Positions 19,958 to 29,810 are shown, counted from the stretch's first letter. The stretch: DNA of 64,000 bases from Vreelandella zhuhanensis (GCF_009793355.1 NZ_WTKP01000005.1:245583-309582); one strand, 5' to 3'. The notes: generated from the sequence alone by a model not told the origin. Made by a program: numbers and translations.

Positions 19958-21028
19958 GTGCCGATTTTCTTGCGCCTGATGAAAGCGCTACAGGCATCCA
20001 CCATCAATGTCAGCTGGACGTTTCTGCTGATTGTCGTGCTTGGCCATGCCAGCTTGTCCTGGGCCATGATGGCGCTGGCAAGCGAGCCAATTGCTCAGAG
20101 CCTCGGCTTGTGGGTCTACTTCTACATAACCACGACCACAACGGTGGGTTACGGCGACTTCAGCCCCATCACCGGCGCCGGCCAATGGATCGCTGCACTG
20201 TGGCTCATCCCCGGCGGAATCATGCTCTTTGCCGCTTTTATCGGCAAGGCCACAGCAAACGTCAGCCAAGTTTGGAGGCATATCATGCAGGGGAAAGCCA
20301 ACCACCAGGACCTTTCCGGCCATACGCTGATCATCGGCTGGCATGGCGAGCCGACGAAAAAGATTATCAATATCCTTCTGGAGGACCGCAACCTGCCGGA
20401 CGACATCGTTCTGTGTGTGGTCAAGGATATCGACAATCCCATGCCCGGCACCGTCAAGTTTGTTAAAGGCGATAGCTTTTCCAGCCCCGAGTTACTGGCA
20501 CGTGCGGGCGTCAAGGGAGCCAGTCGCATCATCATCTATGACGATGCCGACGAACGCGTGGCCACCATCGCTCTCTCGGTCTATGACCAGAAGCGCCCGG
20601 ATTGTCATGTCGTGGCTCATTGCGACAACCACGCCACGGCCAACATGTTACGCCGCACCCTGCCGGGTATCGAATGCACCGAAGGACTTTCCATCGAAAT
20701 GCTGGTGCGCTCGGCGACCGATGCAGGCATCAGTCGCGTCGTTAACGAGTTGCTAGCTATCAACCATGGAGCCACCCAGTATCAGATCCGTCTCCCCCAA
20801 GCGACGCCAGCCGTACGCTACGGCGACCTCATGAACGTGGCGAAAGCTCAGTACAACATCACCTTATTGGGCGCATGTCGATCGGGAACGCAAGACAGCC
20901 AACTGCTCAACCCGCCGTTCGATCATGTGCTCGCCACGGGCGATACCCTTTACTACATGGGAGATAAGCGCCTGTCCGAAAACGATATTCTCACATTGCT
21001 CAACCATGCCACCGCAGGAGCGGCGTAA
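19958..21028 (+). CDS. Two-helix potassium channel with RCK (TrkA-N/C) domains
   Basis: Start set at GTG 19958, seven nucleotides after an AAAAGG ribosome-binding site; an in-frame ATG at 19937 follows a hairpin and has none. 356 residues: helix 1 (about 17-40), pore loop with selectivity filter TTTTVGYGDF (about 60-69), helix 2, then an RCK domain (LSGHTLIIGWHGEP ... VKGDSFSSPELLARAGVKGASRIIIYDDADE) and a C-terminal TrkA-C-like part. The usual GxGxxG of RCK is GWHGEP, so nucleotide binding is uncertain. It sits within the yjf cluster and its stop overlaps the start of the yjfK-like gene (TAATG). Confidence 0.9.
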   Translation: MPIFLRLMKALQASTINVSWTFLLIVVLGHASLSWAMMALASEPIAQSLGLWVYFYITTTTTVGYGDFSPITGAGQWIAALWLIPGGIMLFAAFIGKATANVSQVWRHIMQGKANHQDLSGHTLIIGWHGEPTKKIINILLEDRNLPDDIVLCVVKDIDNPMPGTVKFVKGDSFSSPELLARAGVKGASRIIIYDDADERVATIALSVYDQKRPDCHVVAHCDNHATANMLRRTLPGIECTEGLSIEMLVRSATDAGISRVVNELLAINHGATQYQIRLPQATPAVRYGDLMNVAKAQYNITLLGACRSGTQDSQLLNPPFDHVLATGDTLYYMGDKRLSENDILTLLNHATAGAA

Positions 21029-21747
21029 TGCTCAAGACGCTCAAAGCACTGCTTCGTTCAACGCAACAAGATACCAGAGCCGACAACTCAGCCATTACCG
21101 CCACGGGACTGCCACCGATGGTTTCTCTGGAGACCGTCGAAGGCTTGCGCCTGGATGGTCGGGTCAAGATCCAGCTGATCGGCTTACGTGCCCACGAGGA
21201 TGCCCTCTTTGCCTGGGACGATGACAGCTACCACCATATCGCTGCCGTAGGGCATGTCGACCTGGGACAAGGTTCGCACCTGGTTCGCTTTTATCTGGAC
21301 AACGATACCTGGCTGCAAGCCAATATCGAACACGGGCATGTCATCGAATACAAGCTCTTCGATTTCTACCGGGTTGCGCATGTCTCTGATAGTGAGTTCG
21401 ATACCTTGGTCAACGGGGTCGAGAAAAAAGCCGATACATTGGGCGCCAATTGCGTCACCCTCACCGCCGCGCCGCCCGCGGAACGTAGCTGTGAATTCAA
21501 CCGCGTTTGGGGTGCCCCCGACAGCCTCTGGTCAGCGCCGGTGGTCTTCGAGGAAAGCGTGACGACACTGGAAAGCCTCGTGCCCAGGCAGGTACGCCAT
21601 CATGCCATGCTCTACGAACGCAACATCCAGGCTTCCGAACGTATGGAATACCTACTGATCAGTGCCGAGGATGACGGCCAGGGAAGCTTCATGGTGGTTT
21701 ACAACCTGGGCGTGGATGTTGCTTCGGTGGATATCGACGCCCTCTAG
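21028..21747 (+). CDS. yjfK: YjfK-like DUF2491 family protein
   Basis: 239 residues, no membrane helices. Recognised from position and from family segments LPPMVSLETVEGLRLDGRVKIQL, SHLVRFYLDNDTWLQ, ELLIFD-type EYKLFDFYRV and the C-terminal EYLLISAEDDGQGSFMVVYNLGVDV. Function unknown. Start overlaps the channel stop by one base, so the channel and this protein are coupled in translation and may work together. Confidence 0.82.
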   Translation: MLKTLKALLRSTQQDTRADNSAITATGLPPMVSLETVEGLRLDGRVKIQLIGLRAHEDALFAWDDDSYHHIAAVGHVDLGQGSHLVRFYLDNDTWLQANIEHGHVIEYKLFDFYRVAHVSDSEFDTLVNGVEKKADTLGANCVTLTAAPPAERSCEFNRVWGAPDSLWSAPVVFEESVTTLESLVPRQVRHHAMLYERNIQASERMEYLLISAEDDGQGSFMVVYNLGVDVASVDIDAL

Positions 21748-21813
21748 TAACGCCCTCTTTACAGCATCATTTTCAGAACATGTTTTTTTAAACATTCCAA
21801 AAGGACCCACCGC

Positions 21814-22236
21814 ATGGACAACATCGTACTTTACCTACAAGGTTTGCCGTTTTTCTTCGCCTATTTGTTCGGCGCCATCGTACTGCTGGCTGCGTTCATG
21901 TTTTGCTACAGCTTTATCACTCCCCACCATGAGTGGACGCTGATTCGTCAAGGCAATGCAGCGGCCGCAACGGCTTACGGTGGTTCTATCCTGGGTTTCA
22001 CCATTCCGCTGTATAGCGCCATGGCTAACTCGATCAATTTCATCGATTTTCTGCTGTGGGGCATTGTCGCCTTTTTCGTGCAGTTGGCGACGTTCTTCGG
22101 TTTCAAGCTGTTCTTGCGCAAGCAGGGAGAGAGCCTGTCGCAGCATATTACCGAGGGGCACCACGCCTACGGCATTCTGGTAGCAACGGTCTCCATTTCG
22201 GTTGGCTTGCTCAACGCCGCTTCAATGACGTGGTAA
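21814..22236 (+). CDS. yjfL: DUF350 family membrane protein (YjfL-like)
   Basis: 140 residues with four membrane helices (about 8-30, 46-66, 73-94, 114-136). DUF350 pattern: AAATAYGGSILGFTIPLYSAM and EGHHAYGILVATVSISVGLLNAASM. Eukaryotic homologues are unknown and the biochemical role is open. It lies 66 bases after the yjfK-like gene and 11 bases before the yjfM-like gene. Confidence 0.87.
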   Translation: MDNIVLYLQGLPFFFAYLFGAIVLLAAFMFCYSFITPHHEWTLIRQGNAAAATAYGGSILGFTIPLYSAMANSINFIDFLLWGIVAFFVQLATFFGFKLFLRKQGESLSQHITEGHHAYGILVATVSISVGLLNAASMTW

Positions 22237-22247
22237 GGAGAGAGGAC

Positions 22248-22871
22248 ATGTCGACCCAAGATCAAACACCAAGCTTGCCACGCCGCAAGCGCAGCGCTCG
22301 CTTATCACTCGCTCTGATGGGAGTGGGCGCCTTCGGTTTAACGGCCTGCAGCCCTGAGCCGGAAGAACAAATTACCGACGTTCGCTTCGACGAGCCCAAG
22401 GCGTTCCAGAGTGTAGAAGAGTGCGTTGCCGCCAACGTCTATACCCGCAATGCCTGTGAAGCCGCTTATGAAGCATCGCTTGAGGCAGTGCCACGCTTCG
22501 ATTCTCTAGAAGCCTGTGAAGCCCAGCATGGCGAAGGCGCCTGCACAAAGCCGACCGAAGAACAGGCGCAGGCCGCTACCGGCAGCAGTGGCGGCGGCTG
22601 GTTCATGCCCGCAATGATGGGCTACATGGTCGGCAACATGATGTCGAACACCAACCGCGGACGTAGCATTGAGCGAGTCTACCAGGAACCGGTTTATCGC
22701 AACCGCCAGAACCAAGGCGACTGGAATGCCGCCACGAGAAATACCTCACAGCGAGTAGCGCGGCGCAATGAAGCTACCCGTACTGCTGTGCGCCAGACGG
22801 CAAGCACCCGAGCCACTCAGCGCAGCGGCTTCGGTTCCAGTTCCTCGACACGAGGCGGCTGGGGCTCTTGA
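22248..22871 (+). CDS. yjfM: DUF1190 lipoprotein (YjfM-like)
   Basis: 207 residues from ATG 22248, which has an AAGGAGAGAGG ribosome-binding site. An Arg/Lys-rich N-terminus precedes a hydrophobic stretch ending FGLTAC, a lipobox with the acylated cysteine near residue 34. The DUF1190 core has repeated xxCxAxx pairs (SVEECVAAN, RNACEAAYE, LEACEAQHGEGAC), then a Gly-rich GGGWFMPAMMGYMVGNMM and a Ser/Thr/Arg-rich tail ending RGGWGS. Probably exported to an envelope membrane. Frame also open further upstream, but without a ribosome-binding site. Confidence 0.86.
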   Translation: MSTQDQTPSLPRRKRSARLSLALMGVGAFGLTACSPEPEEQITDVRFDEPKAFQSVEECVAANVYTRNACEAAYEASLEAVPRFDSLEACEAQHGEGACTKPTEEQAQAATGSSGGGWFMPAMMGYMVGNMMSNTNRGRSIERVYQEPVYRNRQNQGDWNAATRNTSQRVARRNEATRTAVRQTASTRATQRSGFGSSSSTRGGWGS

Positions 22872-22884
22872 GGCTTCAAGCCAA

Positions 22885-22907
22885 GCGTCAGCCGTTCCGG
22901 TTGACGC
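22885..22907 (+). promoter_or_regulatory. Intercistronic hairpin between yjfM-like and yjfC-like genes
   Basis: Nine-pair stem GCGTCAGCC (22885-22893) with GGTTGACGC (22899-22907), one G-T pair, loop GTTCC. A second small stem TGTGAC/GTCACA (22921-22926 with 22936-22941) follows directly upstream of the yjfC-like start. Neither has a clean T-run; they probably set relative expression inside the operon. Confidence 0.5.
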
Positions 22908-22956
22908 CTCATTCTTGTCTTGTGACTCATGGGATGTCACACACCCTAGGAACGCC

Positions 22957-24123
22957 ATGCTGAAAATCGATATCGCCGAACGCCGCAACTGGAAAGGTTT
23001 GGCCAAAGAATTGGGCTTTCATTTCCACACCATCGAAGGCGCGCCTTACTGGAAAGAAGCGGCGTATTACCAATTCACCTTGACTCAGGTCGAAAATGAC
23101 ATTGAAGCTCCGACGGAAGCCTTGCACGAACTCTGCATGGCCATGGTCGAACGAGTCTGTCACTCCGATGAACTGATGCGACGCCTGGCCTTGCCCGAGT
23201 ACATGTGGGAAACCATTCGCCGCTCATGGGCGGAGGGGCAGCCCCACCTTTATGGGCGTATGGATTTCGCCTATGACGGTAACGGACCGGCGAAGCTTCT
23301 CGAACTGAACTACGACACCCCCACTTCCATCTACGAAGCAGGTTTTTTTCAGTGGGTGTGGCTGGAACAAGCCATTCAGCAAGGGCTTATTCCACGTCAG
23401 GCCGACCAATACAACTCCATCCAGGAACGCCTGCTCAACGTCATGGCCCATCTGGGGCAGCGGCTCGAAGACGCAACGCTGCATTTTTCCTGCGTAAAAG
23501 ATAACGTGGAAGAACGGGCCACCGTGCATTATCTGCAGGATATTGCGGTCCAGGCCGGTCTCAAGGCGCCTTTCGTGTTCATGCAGGATATTGGCCTGAA
23601 CCCCGGCATGACGCATTTCGTCGATCTCGACGACAACCCGATTCAAGCCATCTTCAAGCTTTATCCATGGGAAGAAATGGCCCATGACACTTTTGGCGAA
23701 CAGCTGCCCGCCATGCAAACCCACTGGTTCGAGCCACCTTGGAAGGCGATTCTGTCCAATAAAGGCATTCTGCCGTTATTATGGAAGTATAACGAAGGTC
23801 ACCCCAACCTCTTGCCCGCCTTTTTCGACGACGACCCCAGCAAGCCGTTGCCCCCCGGCTGGGTGCGCAAGCCGTTTTTCTCGCGTGAGGGTAGCAATAT
23901 CGAACTGATCACCGATGCCGGTGAACGCGAGTTTGTCGACGGGCCTTACACCGATAGCCCCTATATTCGCCAAGCGTATCAGCCCATGCCCAAATTTGGC
24001 GATCAGCATGCGCTGATCGGCAGCTGGGTGGTCGGCGATCGTGCTTGTGGCATGGGCATTCGTGAAGATAGCGGCAAGATCACCAAGGACACCTCGTGCT
24101 TTATTCCCCATGCGATTGTGTAG
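22957..24123 (+). CDS. yjfC: Glutathionylspermidine-synthase-like ATP-grasp ligase (YjfC/YgiC family)
   Basis: 388 residues from ATG 22957 with AGGA eight bases upstream; the open frame extends further 5' but overlaps yjfM. Resembles the synthetase half of GspSA: GRMDFAYDGNGPAKLLELNYDTPTS, the acidic ATP-Mg site DLDDNPIQAIFKLYPWEEM, and KPFFSREGSNIELI. It lacks the amidase domain, as do YjfC and YgiC, for which ligase substrates are not established. A peptide- or polyamine-ligating role is inferred. It closes the yjf-type cluster and converges with the VOC gene. Confidence 0.88.
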   Translation: MLKIDIAERRNWKGLAKELGFHFHTIEGAPYWKEAAYYQFTLTQVENDIEAPTEALHELCMAMVERVCHSDELMRRLALPEYMWETIRRSWAEGQPHLYGRMDFAYDGNGPAKLLELNYDTPTSIYEAGFFQWVWLEQAIQQGLIPRQADQYNSIQERLLNVMAHLGQRLEDATLHFSCVKDNVEERATVHYLQDIAVQAGLKAPFVFMQDIGLNPGMTHFVDLDDNPIQAIFKLYPWEEMAHDTFGEQLPAMQTHWFEPPWKAILSNKGILPLLWKYNEGHPNLLPAFFDDDPSKPLPPGWVRKPFFSREGSNIELITDAGEREFVDGPYTDSPYIRQAYQPMPKFGDQHALIGSWVVGDRACGMGIREDSGKITKDTSCFIPHAIV

Positions 24124-24207
24124 AGGGGATAGCGACTACAAAGGAAATAGCCAGGCGCCTCTTGGCGATTAACTCGCTCTTTTCCTTGAGAGGCTTCGAG
24201 GATTGGC

Positions 24208-24645
24208 TCAGTTCTTCTTGAACAGCTGTTCATCCCGATTCTTGAAGGCCTTGAATTCCAGGGCGTTACCCGAAGGGTCGTAGAAGAACATGGTGGCCTG
24301 TTCACCGGCTTCCCCTTTGAAGCGTATATAGGGCTCGATCTCGAAGGAGACCCCGTGTTCACGCAACTTCTTGGCCAATGCCTCCCAGGATGCCATGTCC
24401 AGCACCACGCCGAAATGCGGTACCGGCACGCCGTGACCATCGACCGGGTTCTTGTGGCTGGTGACGGGATTGTCCTTGAGCGCAGGATTCAAATGACACA
24501 CGAACTGATGGCCGTAAAGATTGAAGTCCACCCAGCTTTCCGATGAGCGCCCCTCCGGGCAACCCAGAAAATTCCCGTAGAATTGACGAGCTTCGTCGAT
24601 ATCGCGTACTTGTACCGCGAGGTGAAAAGGATCAGACAGGTTCAT
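24208..24645 (-). CDS. VOC superfamily protein (glyoxalase/dioxygenase fold)
   Basis: 145 residues with two beta-alpha-beta-beta-beta modules: [22 protein letters not shown] and [20 protein letters not shown]. Metal ligand candidates are His8 in PFHLAV, His near PHFGV and Glu in the C-terminal GNALEFKAF. The [11 protein letters not shown] ending is typical of bleomycin-resistance/glyoxalase-like enzymes. The substrate cannot be inferred. Lies downstream of pntB on the same strand but beyond its terminator. Confidence 0.85.
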   Translation of the reverse strand: MNLSDPFHLAVQVRDIDEARQFYGNFLGCPEGRSSESWVDFNLYGHQFVCHLNPALKDNPVTSHKNPVDGHGVPVPHFGVVLDMASWEALAKKLREHGVSFEIEPYIRFKGEAGEQATMFFYDPSGNALEFKAFKNRDEQLFKKN

Positions 24646-24694
24646 GGTTACTCCTTGCCAGTGGCAATTCTTTGCCAGTGCTACGTTGAACCAG

Positions 24695-24723
24695 AAAACC
24701 CGGGCCGATTTCGACGACCCGGG
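24695..24723 (-). terminator. Intrinsic terminator of the pntAB operon
   Basis: On the minus strand a nine-pair stem (24715-24723 with 24699-24707, palindromic CCCGGG arms plus three inner pairs) closes a seven-base loop and is followed by TTTT (complement of 24695-24698). It lies 50 bases after the pntB stop. Confidence 0.75.
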
Positions 24724-24773
24724 CGCTTAACCAACAGCTTATCACTAACAGCTTAATGCTCAAGCCAGGCGTT

Positions 24774-26219
24774 TCAGTCGATCAACGGCACCAGGGAATC
24801 GATACTGCTCTTGGCATCGCCGTAGAACATGCGCGTATTCTCCTTGAAGAATAGCGGATTCTCGATACCCGAGTAGCCGGTACCCTGCCCACGCTTGGAA
24901 ACGAACACCTGCTTGGCATTCCATACTTCCAATACCGGCATGCCGGCGATGGGGCTGTTGGGATCCTCCTGTGCCGCCGGGTTCACGATATCGTTGGAGC
25001 CAATCACGATAACCACGTCCGTATTCGGAAAGTCATCATTGATCTCATCCATTTCCATCACGATGTCGTAAGGCACCTTGGCCTCGGCCAACAGCACATT
25101 CATGTGCCCCGGCAAGCGGCCCGCCACGGGATGAATCGCAAAGCGTACATTCTTGCCCGCATCGCGCAGCTTGCGCGTCAATTCCCTGACTGAATTCTGC
25201 GCCTGGGCAACCGCCATGCCGTAACCCGGCACGATGATGACACTCTCCGCATCATTGAGCGCTGCCGCTACGCCACCGGCATCGATAGCCACCTGCTCGC
25301 CTTCGATCTCGGCGGACTCACCCTTGGCGCCGCCGCCAAAGCCACCCAGGATGACGCTGACGAAGTTGCGATTCATTGCTTTGCACATGATGTAGGAAAG
25401 AATCGCACCAGAAGACCCCACCAAAGCACCGGTAACGATCAAGAGGTCATTGGAAAGCGTGAACCCGATGGCCGCCGCCGCCCAGCCGGAATAGCTGTTG
25501 AGCATCGAAACCACCACCGGCATATCCGCCCCACCGATCCCCATGATCAAGTGATAACCGATGAAGAAAGCCAATGCCGCCAGTACCAGCAATGACCAGA
25601 AGCCCGCGCCGTTGAGATAGGCGATAGCCATGACCAGTGACAATACCGCCGCTGCCGCATTGAGCATGTGCCCGCCGGGCAACTGACGGGATTTACCATC
25701 GACCTTGCCCGCCAGCTTGCCGTAAGCAATCACCGAGCCGGTGAAGGTTACTGCGCCGATGAAGATGGCAAACACGATTTCGACTTGAAGAAACGTCAAC
25801 TCGGCGGGGGTCTTGGTGACCAACAGGGCGGCAAAGGCCGAAAATCTATCCGTGGCCTCGCCTGCAAGTAGCGCCGAGGCGACCCGGGTACGCTCCAGAT
25901 CCGCGCTCCAGGCCACGAACACCGCCGCCAGACCCACGAAACTGTGCAGTGCTGCGACCAGTTGCGGCATTTCGGTCATCGCGACGCGCTTGGCGATATT
26001 CCAACCGATCACCGACCCGATAAGAACCATCGGGATCATGATCCAGTAGCTACCGATTCCGGGTCCGAAGGCAGTGAACAACACCGCAATGGCCATGCCC
26101 ACGATGCCATACCACACCGCCCGCTTGGCCTTTTCCTGATTACTCAACCCACCCAAGGAAAGGATGAAAAGTATACTTGCCGCAATTGCCGCGGCAGAAA
26201 CGAAACCTTGACCTAACAT
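24774..26219 (-). CDS. pntB: NAD(P) transhydrogenase subunit beta PntB
   Basis: Membrane (dII) and NADP(H)-binding (dIII) part of the proton-translocating transhydrogenase. 481 residues: eight or nine helices to about 270 with [17 protein letters not shown] and VILGGFGGG, then dIII with [15 protein letters not shown] (nucleotide loop), [32 protein letters not shown] and [16 protein letters not shown]. Length is normal. 15 bases downstream of pntA. The enzyme makes NADPH from NADH at the expense of proton-motive force. Confidence 0.97.
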   Translation of the reverse strand: MLGQGFVSAAAIAASILFILSLGGLSNQEKAKRAVWYGIVGMAIAVLFTAFGPGIGSYWIMIPMVLIGSVIGWNIAKRVAMTEMPQLVAALHSFVGLAAVFVAWSADLERTRVASALLAGEATDRFSAFAALLVTKTPAELTFLQVEIVFAIFIGAVTFTGSVIAYGKLAGKVDGKSRQLPGGHMLNAAAAVLSLVMAIAYLNGAGFWSLLVLAALAFFIGYHLIMGIGGADMPVVVSMLNSYSGWAAAAIGFTLSNDLLIVTGALVGSSGAILSYIMCKAMNRNFVSVILGGFGGGAKGESAEIEGEQVAIDAGGVAAALNDAESVIIVPGYGMAVAQAQNSVRELTRKLRDAGKNVRFAIHPVAGRLPGHMNVLLAEAKVPYDIVMEMDEINDDFPNTDVVIVIGSNDIVNPAAQEDPNSPIAGMPVLEVWNAKQVFVSKRGQGTGYSGIENPLFFKENTRMFYGDAKSSIDSLVPLID

Positions 26220-26234
26220 GTCGTATCCCCGCGT

Positions 26235-27806
26235 TTATGATTTTTGGAACATGGCCAGCATCCGGCGTGTCACCAGGAAGCCACCCACGATATTGATGGT
26301 AGCGATCAGCACTGAAATCGCCGCAAGTATGACCACCACCCAGTTACCCGAGCCTATCTGCAAGACGGCCCCCAGAATAATGATCCCGGAAATGGCATTG
26401 GTCACCGCCATCAGTGGTGTATGTAGCGCATGGCTGACGTTCCATATCACCTGATAACCCACAAAACAGGCCAGCACGAAAACGATCAGATGCTGCATGA
26501 ACGATGCCGGTGCGATTTGCCCCAACACCAGCATGAGTAACCCGCCCACCCCCAGCAATGTCACCTGACGCTTGGTCTGAGCCCGGATCGCCGCAAGCTC
26601 GGCGGCTTTCTTTTCTTCCGGCGTGGGCTCCTTGATCTTCTCCTTGGGCTTGGCAGTGGCAATCGCCTTTACCTTGGGCGGCGGAGGCGGAAAGGTGATC
26701 TCCCCCTGATGAGTGACCGTGGCGCCACGAATCACGTCATCTTCCATGTCATGCACGACGTCACCGTCTTTCTTCGGGGTGAGGTCAGTCAACATGTGGC
26801 GAATATTGGTGGAATAAAGCAGCGATGACTGAGTCGCCATCCGCGAGGGAAAATCAGTGTAGCCGACAATGGTCACACCGTTGTCGCTGACCACTTTCTC
26901 GTCGGGTTTGGTCAAATCGCAGTTGCCGCCTTTTTCGGCTGCAAGGTCGACAATCACCGAACCGGGCTTCATGGCTTTAACCATGTCCTCAAGCCACAAT
27001 TTAGGCGCGGGCCTACCCGGAATCAGCGCCGTGGTGATGACGATATCGATCTCGGGCGCCTGCTCGCGGAAACATTCCAGCTGTTTCTCGCGAAATTCAG
27101 GGCTGGAAGGCGCGGCATAGCCACCGCTGCCGGCGCCATCCTGGTTCTCGTCGAAATCCAGAAACAGGAACTCGGCACCCATGGATTCGATCTGCTCGGC
27201 CACTTCAGGCCGCACATCGAAGGCACGCACCATGGCGCCCAGGCTGGTCGCGGTGCCGATAGCCGAAAGCCCCGCCACACCGGCACCGATGATCAACACC
27301 TTGGCCGGAGGCACCTTGCCCGCCGCCGTGACCTGACCGGTGAAAAAACGCCCAAAATTGTTGCCCGCCTCGATCACCGCGCGATAACCGGCGATATTGG
27401 CCATCGAGGACAGCGCATCCATCTTCTGCGCGCGGGAAATACGCGGCACCATGTCCATGGCAATTACGGTAGCGCCTTTGGCCCGGCACTCTTCCAGTAA
27501 TGACTCATTCTGCGCCGGCCAGAAAAAGGCGATCAGTGTTTGACCTTCACGCAGGTAACCGACCTCCACCTGGGAAGGCTCACGTACCTTGATGACGATC
27601 TCGGCGTCGGCCCATAGCTTTTCGGCGCTATCGATGACGGTAACACCGGCCTCTTTATAGGCTTCGTCGGAAAAACCCGCCGCCGCACCGGCTCCGCTTT
27701 CCACCAGGCATTCGTGGCCCAATTTTTGTATGTGCACGGCGCTCTCGGGCGTCAAAGCGACACGCGCTTCGCCCTTGGCCGTTTCCCTGGGTGCTCCAAT
27801 CTTCAC
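26235..27806 (-). CDS. pntA: NAD(P) transhydrogenase subunit alpha PntA
   Basis: NAD(H)-binding domain dI plus the first membrane helices. 523 residues starting at GTG 27806 (GGGAGA six bases upstream): [20 protein letters not shown], the Rossmann loop [44 protein letters not shown] and the mobile-loop region [19 protein letters not shown] Lys/Glu/Pro-rich linker (about 370-410) joins it to three or four C-terminal helices, the E. coli arrangement. Divergent from the peptide ABC operon. Confidence 0.97.
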   Translation of the reverse strand: MKIGAPRETAKGEARVALTPESAVHIQKLGHECLVESGAGAAAGFSDEAYKEAGVTVIDSAEKLWADAEIVIKVREPSQVEVGYLREGQTLIAFFWPAQNESLLEECRAKGATVIAMDMVPRISRAQKMDALSSMANIAGYRAVIEAGNNFGRFFTGQVTAAGKVPPAKVLIIGAGVAGLSAIGTATSLGAMVRAFDVRPEVAEQIESMGAEFLFLDFDENQDGAGSGGYAAPSSPEFREKQLECFREQAPEIDIVITTALIPGRPAPKLWLEDMVKAMKPGSVIVDLAAEKGGNCDLTKPDEKVVSDNGVTIVGYTDFPSRMATQSSLLYSTNIRHMLTDLTPKKDGDVVHDMEDDVIRGATVTHQGEITFPPPPPKVKAIATAKPKEKIKEPTPEEKKAAELAAIRAQTKRQVTLLGVGGLLMLVLGQIAPASFMQHLIVFVLACFVGYQVIWNVSHALHTPLMAVTNAISGIIILGAVLQIGSGNWVVVILAAISVLIATINIVGGFLVTRRMLAMFQKS

Positions 27807-28104
27807 AGTAAATCTCCCGAATTGTTGATGTTATAGCCACTTAGTTGTGCCTGGATGCCTAACATAGCGTTAACGGCATGAAGAGCCACTGTTTTTTTGA
27901 TTAGCGAACGGCAACGTCACTCTCTTTATTCAGTGGACGAATGACGTCACTCACAATTTCGATTGCCTCAAGCGATAGGGTCTCTTTATGGTTAGCCTAT
28001 GGCCTGCGGGTCGACCATGTCCACTCGCCGCTCGATATGTGCACTCCATGCAGAGCAATATGTTGGCGGGTTTTTCACAATAATTAAATAGTCCGGGAAC
28101 TCCT
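27807..28104. other. Divergent intergenic region between pntA and the peptide-transport operon
   Basis: 298 bases without a gene. AT-rich relative to its flanks. It must carry the promoters for both operons. I note a short TGACGTCA palindrome at about 27952-27959 and an AT-rich run before the SBP gene (about 28076-28092), but no -35/-10 pair I would defend. No tRNA or small RNA was recognised. Confidence 0.5.
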
Positions 28105-29691
28105 ATGACCCTCAGAAGAACAATATTCTTCAAAAAGACAATGCTGGCTTCTGTCATTGGTGCCGCCCTTGCAGGTACCGCCGTACTGCCTATGACTGCC
28201 AGTGCGGAAACCCTGCGTGTCGGCTACACAGCCGACCCGGAAACCCTCGATATCCACGAACAGCTTTCCGGTGGCATGCTGCGTTTCTCCCACCTGTCCT
28301 TTGATCCCCTGGTGCGCTGGACCAAGGATTTCGAGTTTGAGCCGCGTCTAGCCACTGAATGGGAACAGGTTGACGAAACCACCATGCGCATGAGCTTGCG
28401 TGAAGGCGTCACTTTCCATTCCGGCAACCCCCTCACCGCCGAAGATGTGGTCTGGACCATCGAACGCTTGAAAGAAAGCCCCGACTACCGTGCCATTTTC
28501 GAGCCGGTGGAAAGTGCCGAAGCGCTTGACGACCACACCGTCGAGATCAAGACCAGCGAGCCCTACCCGTTGTTGCTCAACCTGGCCACTTACATCTTCC
28601 CCATGGATCGCGCCTTTTATACCGGCGAAACCGACGATGGCGATGAGAAGTCCGAGATCGTCAAGGCGGGCAATTCCTATGCCTCGCGTCATGTCTCGGG
28701 CACCGGCCCGTTCATCGTTACCGAACGACGCCAAGGCGTGCGCGTGGATTTCGAACGCTTCGATGATTACTGGGACACCGACACAGGTAACGTCGACCGC
28801 ATCGTGCTGACGCCGATTGCCGAAAACGCTTCGCGTGTCGCGGCGCTGCTTTCCGGTGGTGTTGATTTCATCGATGCCGTGCCGCCCAACGACCTGGAGC
28901 GCGTTCGTGAGGCCGACGATGTCAAACTGGTCGAGATCAATGGCACCCGTATCATCGGCTTCCAGCTCAACGAAGAACGCGTTGAAGCCTTCCAGGACCC
29001 ACGGGTACGCCAGGCTGTTGCCTACGCCATCAATCAGGAAGCAATCGCCGACCGTTTGATGCGCGGCTTCGCCACACCGGCGGCGCAGTTCTCGCCGGAA
29101 GGTTACTCCGGCCACAACCCCGATCTGACACCACGCTATGACGTCGAACATGCCCAGGAGCTGATGGCCGAAGCCGGTTATGCAGATGGCTTCACCATCG
29201 ACATGATTGCTCCCAACAACCGCTACGTGAACGATGCCCAGATTGCCCAGGCCGTGTCCAACATGCTGGCGCGCATCAATATTGACGTGAACCTGCGCAC
29301 CATGCCACTGGCCCAGTACTGGCCGGAATATGACACTCGCCAGTCTGACGCGGCAATGATCGGGTGGCACGCGGATACCGAAGACAGCGCCAACTTCTTT
29401 CAGTACCTGACCTTCTGTATCGATGAAGAAACCGGTGCCGGGCAGTACAACTACGGTAGCTATTGCAACGAAGAAATCGATGCCTTGGTAACCGCGGCCG
29501 ATAGCGAAACCGACCTTGAAAAGCGCAACGCAATGCTGCGTGAAGCAGAAGCCATGCTCTACGAAGATGCCGGTTACATTCCCTTGCACTGGCAGAACCT
29601 GGCTTACGCTGCACGCGAGGGTGTGAAGATCGAACCAGTCGTCAACGCTATCGATTTCCCCTACCTGGGTGATCTCGTCATCAGCGAATAA
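28105..29691 (+). CDS. Peptide ABC transporter substrate-binding protein (SBP family 5)
   Basis: Periplasmic binding protein of 528 residues. Signal peptide with RR and KK in the n-region, hydrophobic core and cleavage after TASA (about residue 33). Family 5 features: LRVGYTADPETLDIHEQ, LREGVTFHSGNPLTAEDVVWTIERLKE, a central AVAYAINQEAIADRLMRGFATPAAQF and a late GYIPLHWQNLAYAA. Closest in type to dipeptide/oligopeptide binders (DppA/OppA); the ligand is not visible. First gene of a five-gene transporter; a hairpin separates it from the permease, usual when the binding protein is made in excess. Confidence 0.93.
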   Translation: MTLRRTIFFKKTMLASVIGAALAGTAVLPMTASAETLRVGYTADPETLDIHEQLSGGMLRFSHLSFDPLVRWTKDFEFEPRLATEWEQVDETTMRMSLREGVTFHSGNPLTAEDVVWTIERLKESPDYRAIFEPVESAEALDDHTVEIKTSEPYPLLLNLATYIFPMDRAFYTGETDDGDEKSEIVKAGNSYASRHVSGTGPFIVTERRQGVRVDFERFDDYWDTDTGNVDRIVLTPIAENASRVAALLSGGVDFIDAVPPNDLERVREADDVKLVEINGTRIIGFQLNEERVEAFQDPRVRQAVAYAINQEAIADRLMRGFATPAAQFSPEGYSGHNPDLTPRYDVEHAQELMAEAGYADGFTIDMIAPNNRYVNDAQIAQAVSNMLARINIDVNLRTMPLAQYWPEYDTRQSDAAMIGWHADTEDSANFFQYLTFCIDEETGAGQYNYGSYCNEEIDALVTAADSETDLEKRNAMLREAEAMLYEDAGYIPLHWQNLAYAAREGVKIEPVVNAIDFPYLGDLVISE

Positions 29692-29722
29692 TCGCAAGTT
29701 TTTCTAGAGCGCATGGATGCTT

Positions 29723-29748
29723 CGCCCTTCGGCCAGTTCCGAAGGGCG
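29723..29748 (+). promoter_or_regulatory. Intercistronic hairpin after the binding-protein gene
   Basis: Perfect 10-bp stem CGCCCTTCGG (29723-29732) and CCGAAGGGCG (29739-29748) with a six-base loop, followed a few bases later by TTTT (29753-29756). Placed 31 bases after the binding-protein stop and 62 before the first permease, it fits a partial terminator or RNA-stabilising element. Confidence 0.65.
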
Positions 29749-29810
29749 TAGCCTTTTGCCGTGACAAAACTTTCCCCCTGTTTTACTCCTTCATATAGGT
29801 GGCGCGAGCC

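Noticed and set aside
28062..28091. TTGGCG - 16 bases - TAAATA before the binding-protein gene
   Set aside because: A transcript from it would start about seven bases before the start codon, leaving no room for a ribosome-binding site.
28348..29697. 449-codon leftward frame opposite the binding-protein gene
   Set aside because: GC-rich antisense frame. The plus strand encodes a clear SBP with signal peptide and family motifs.
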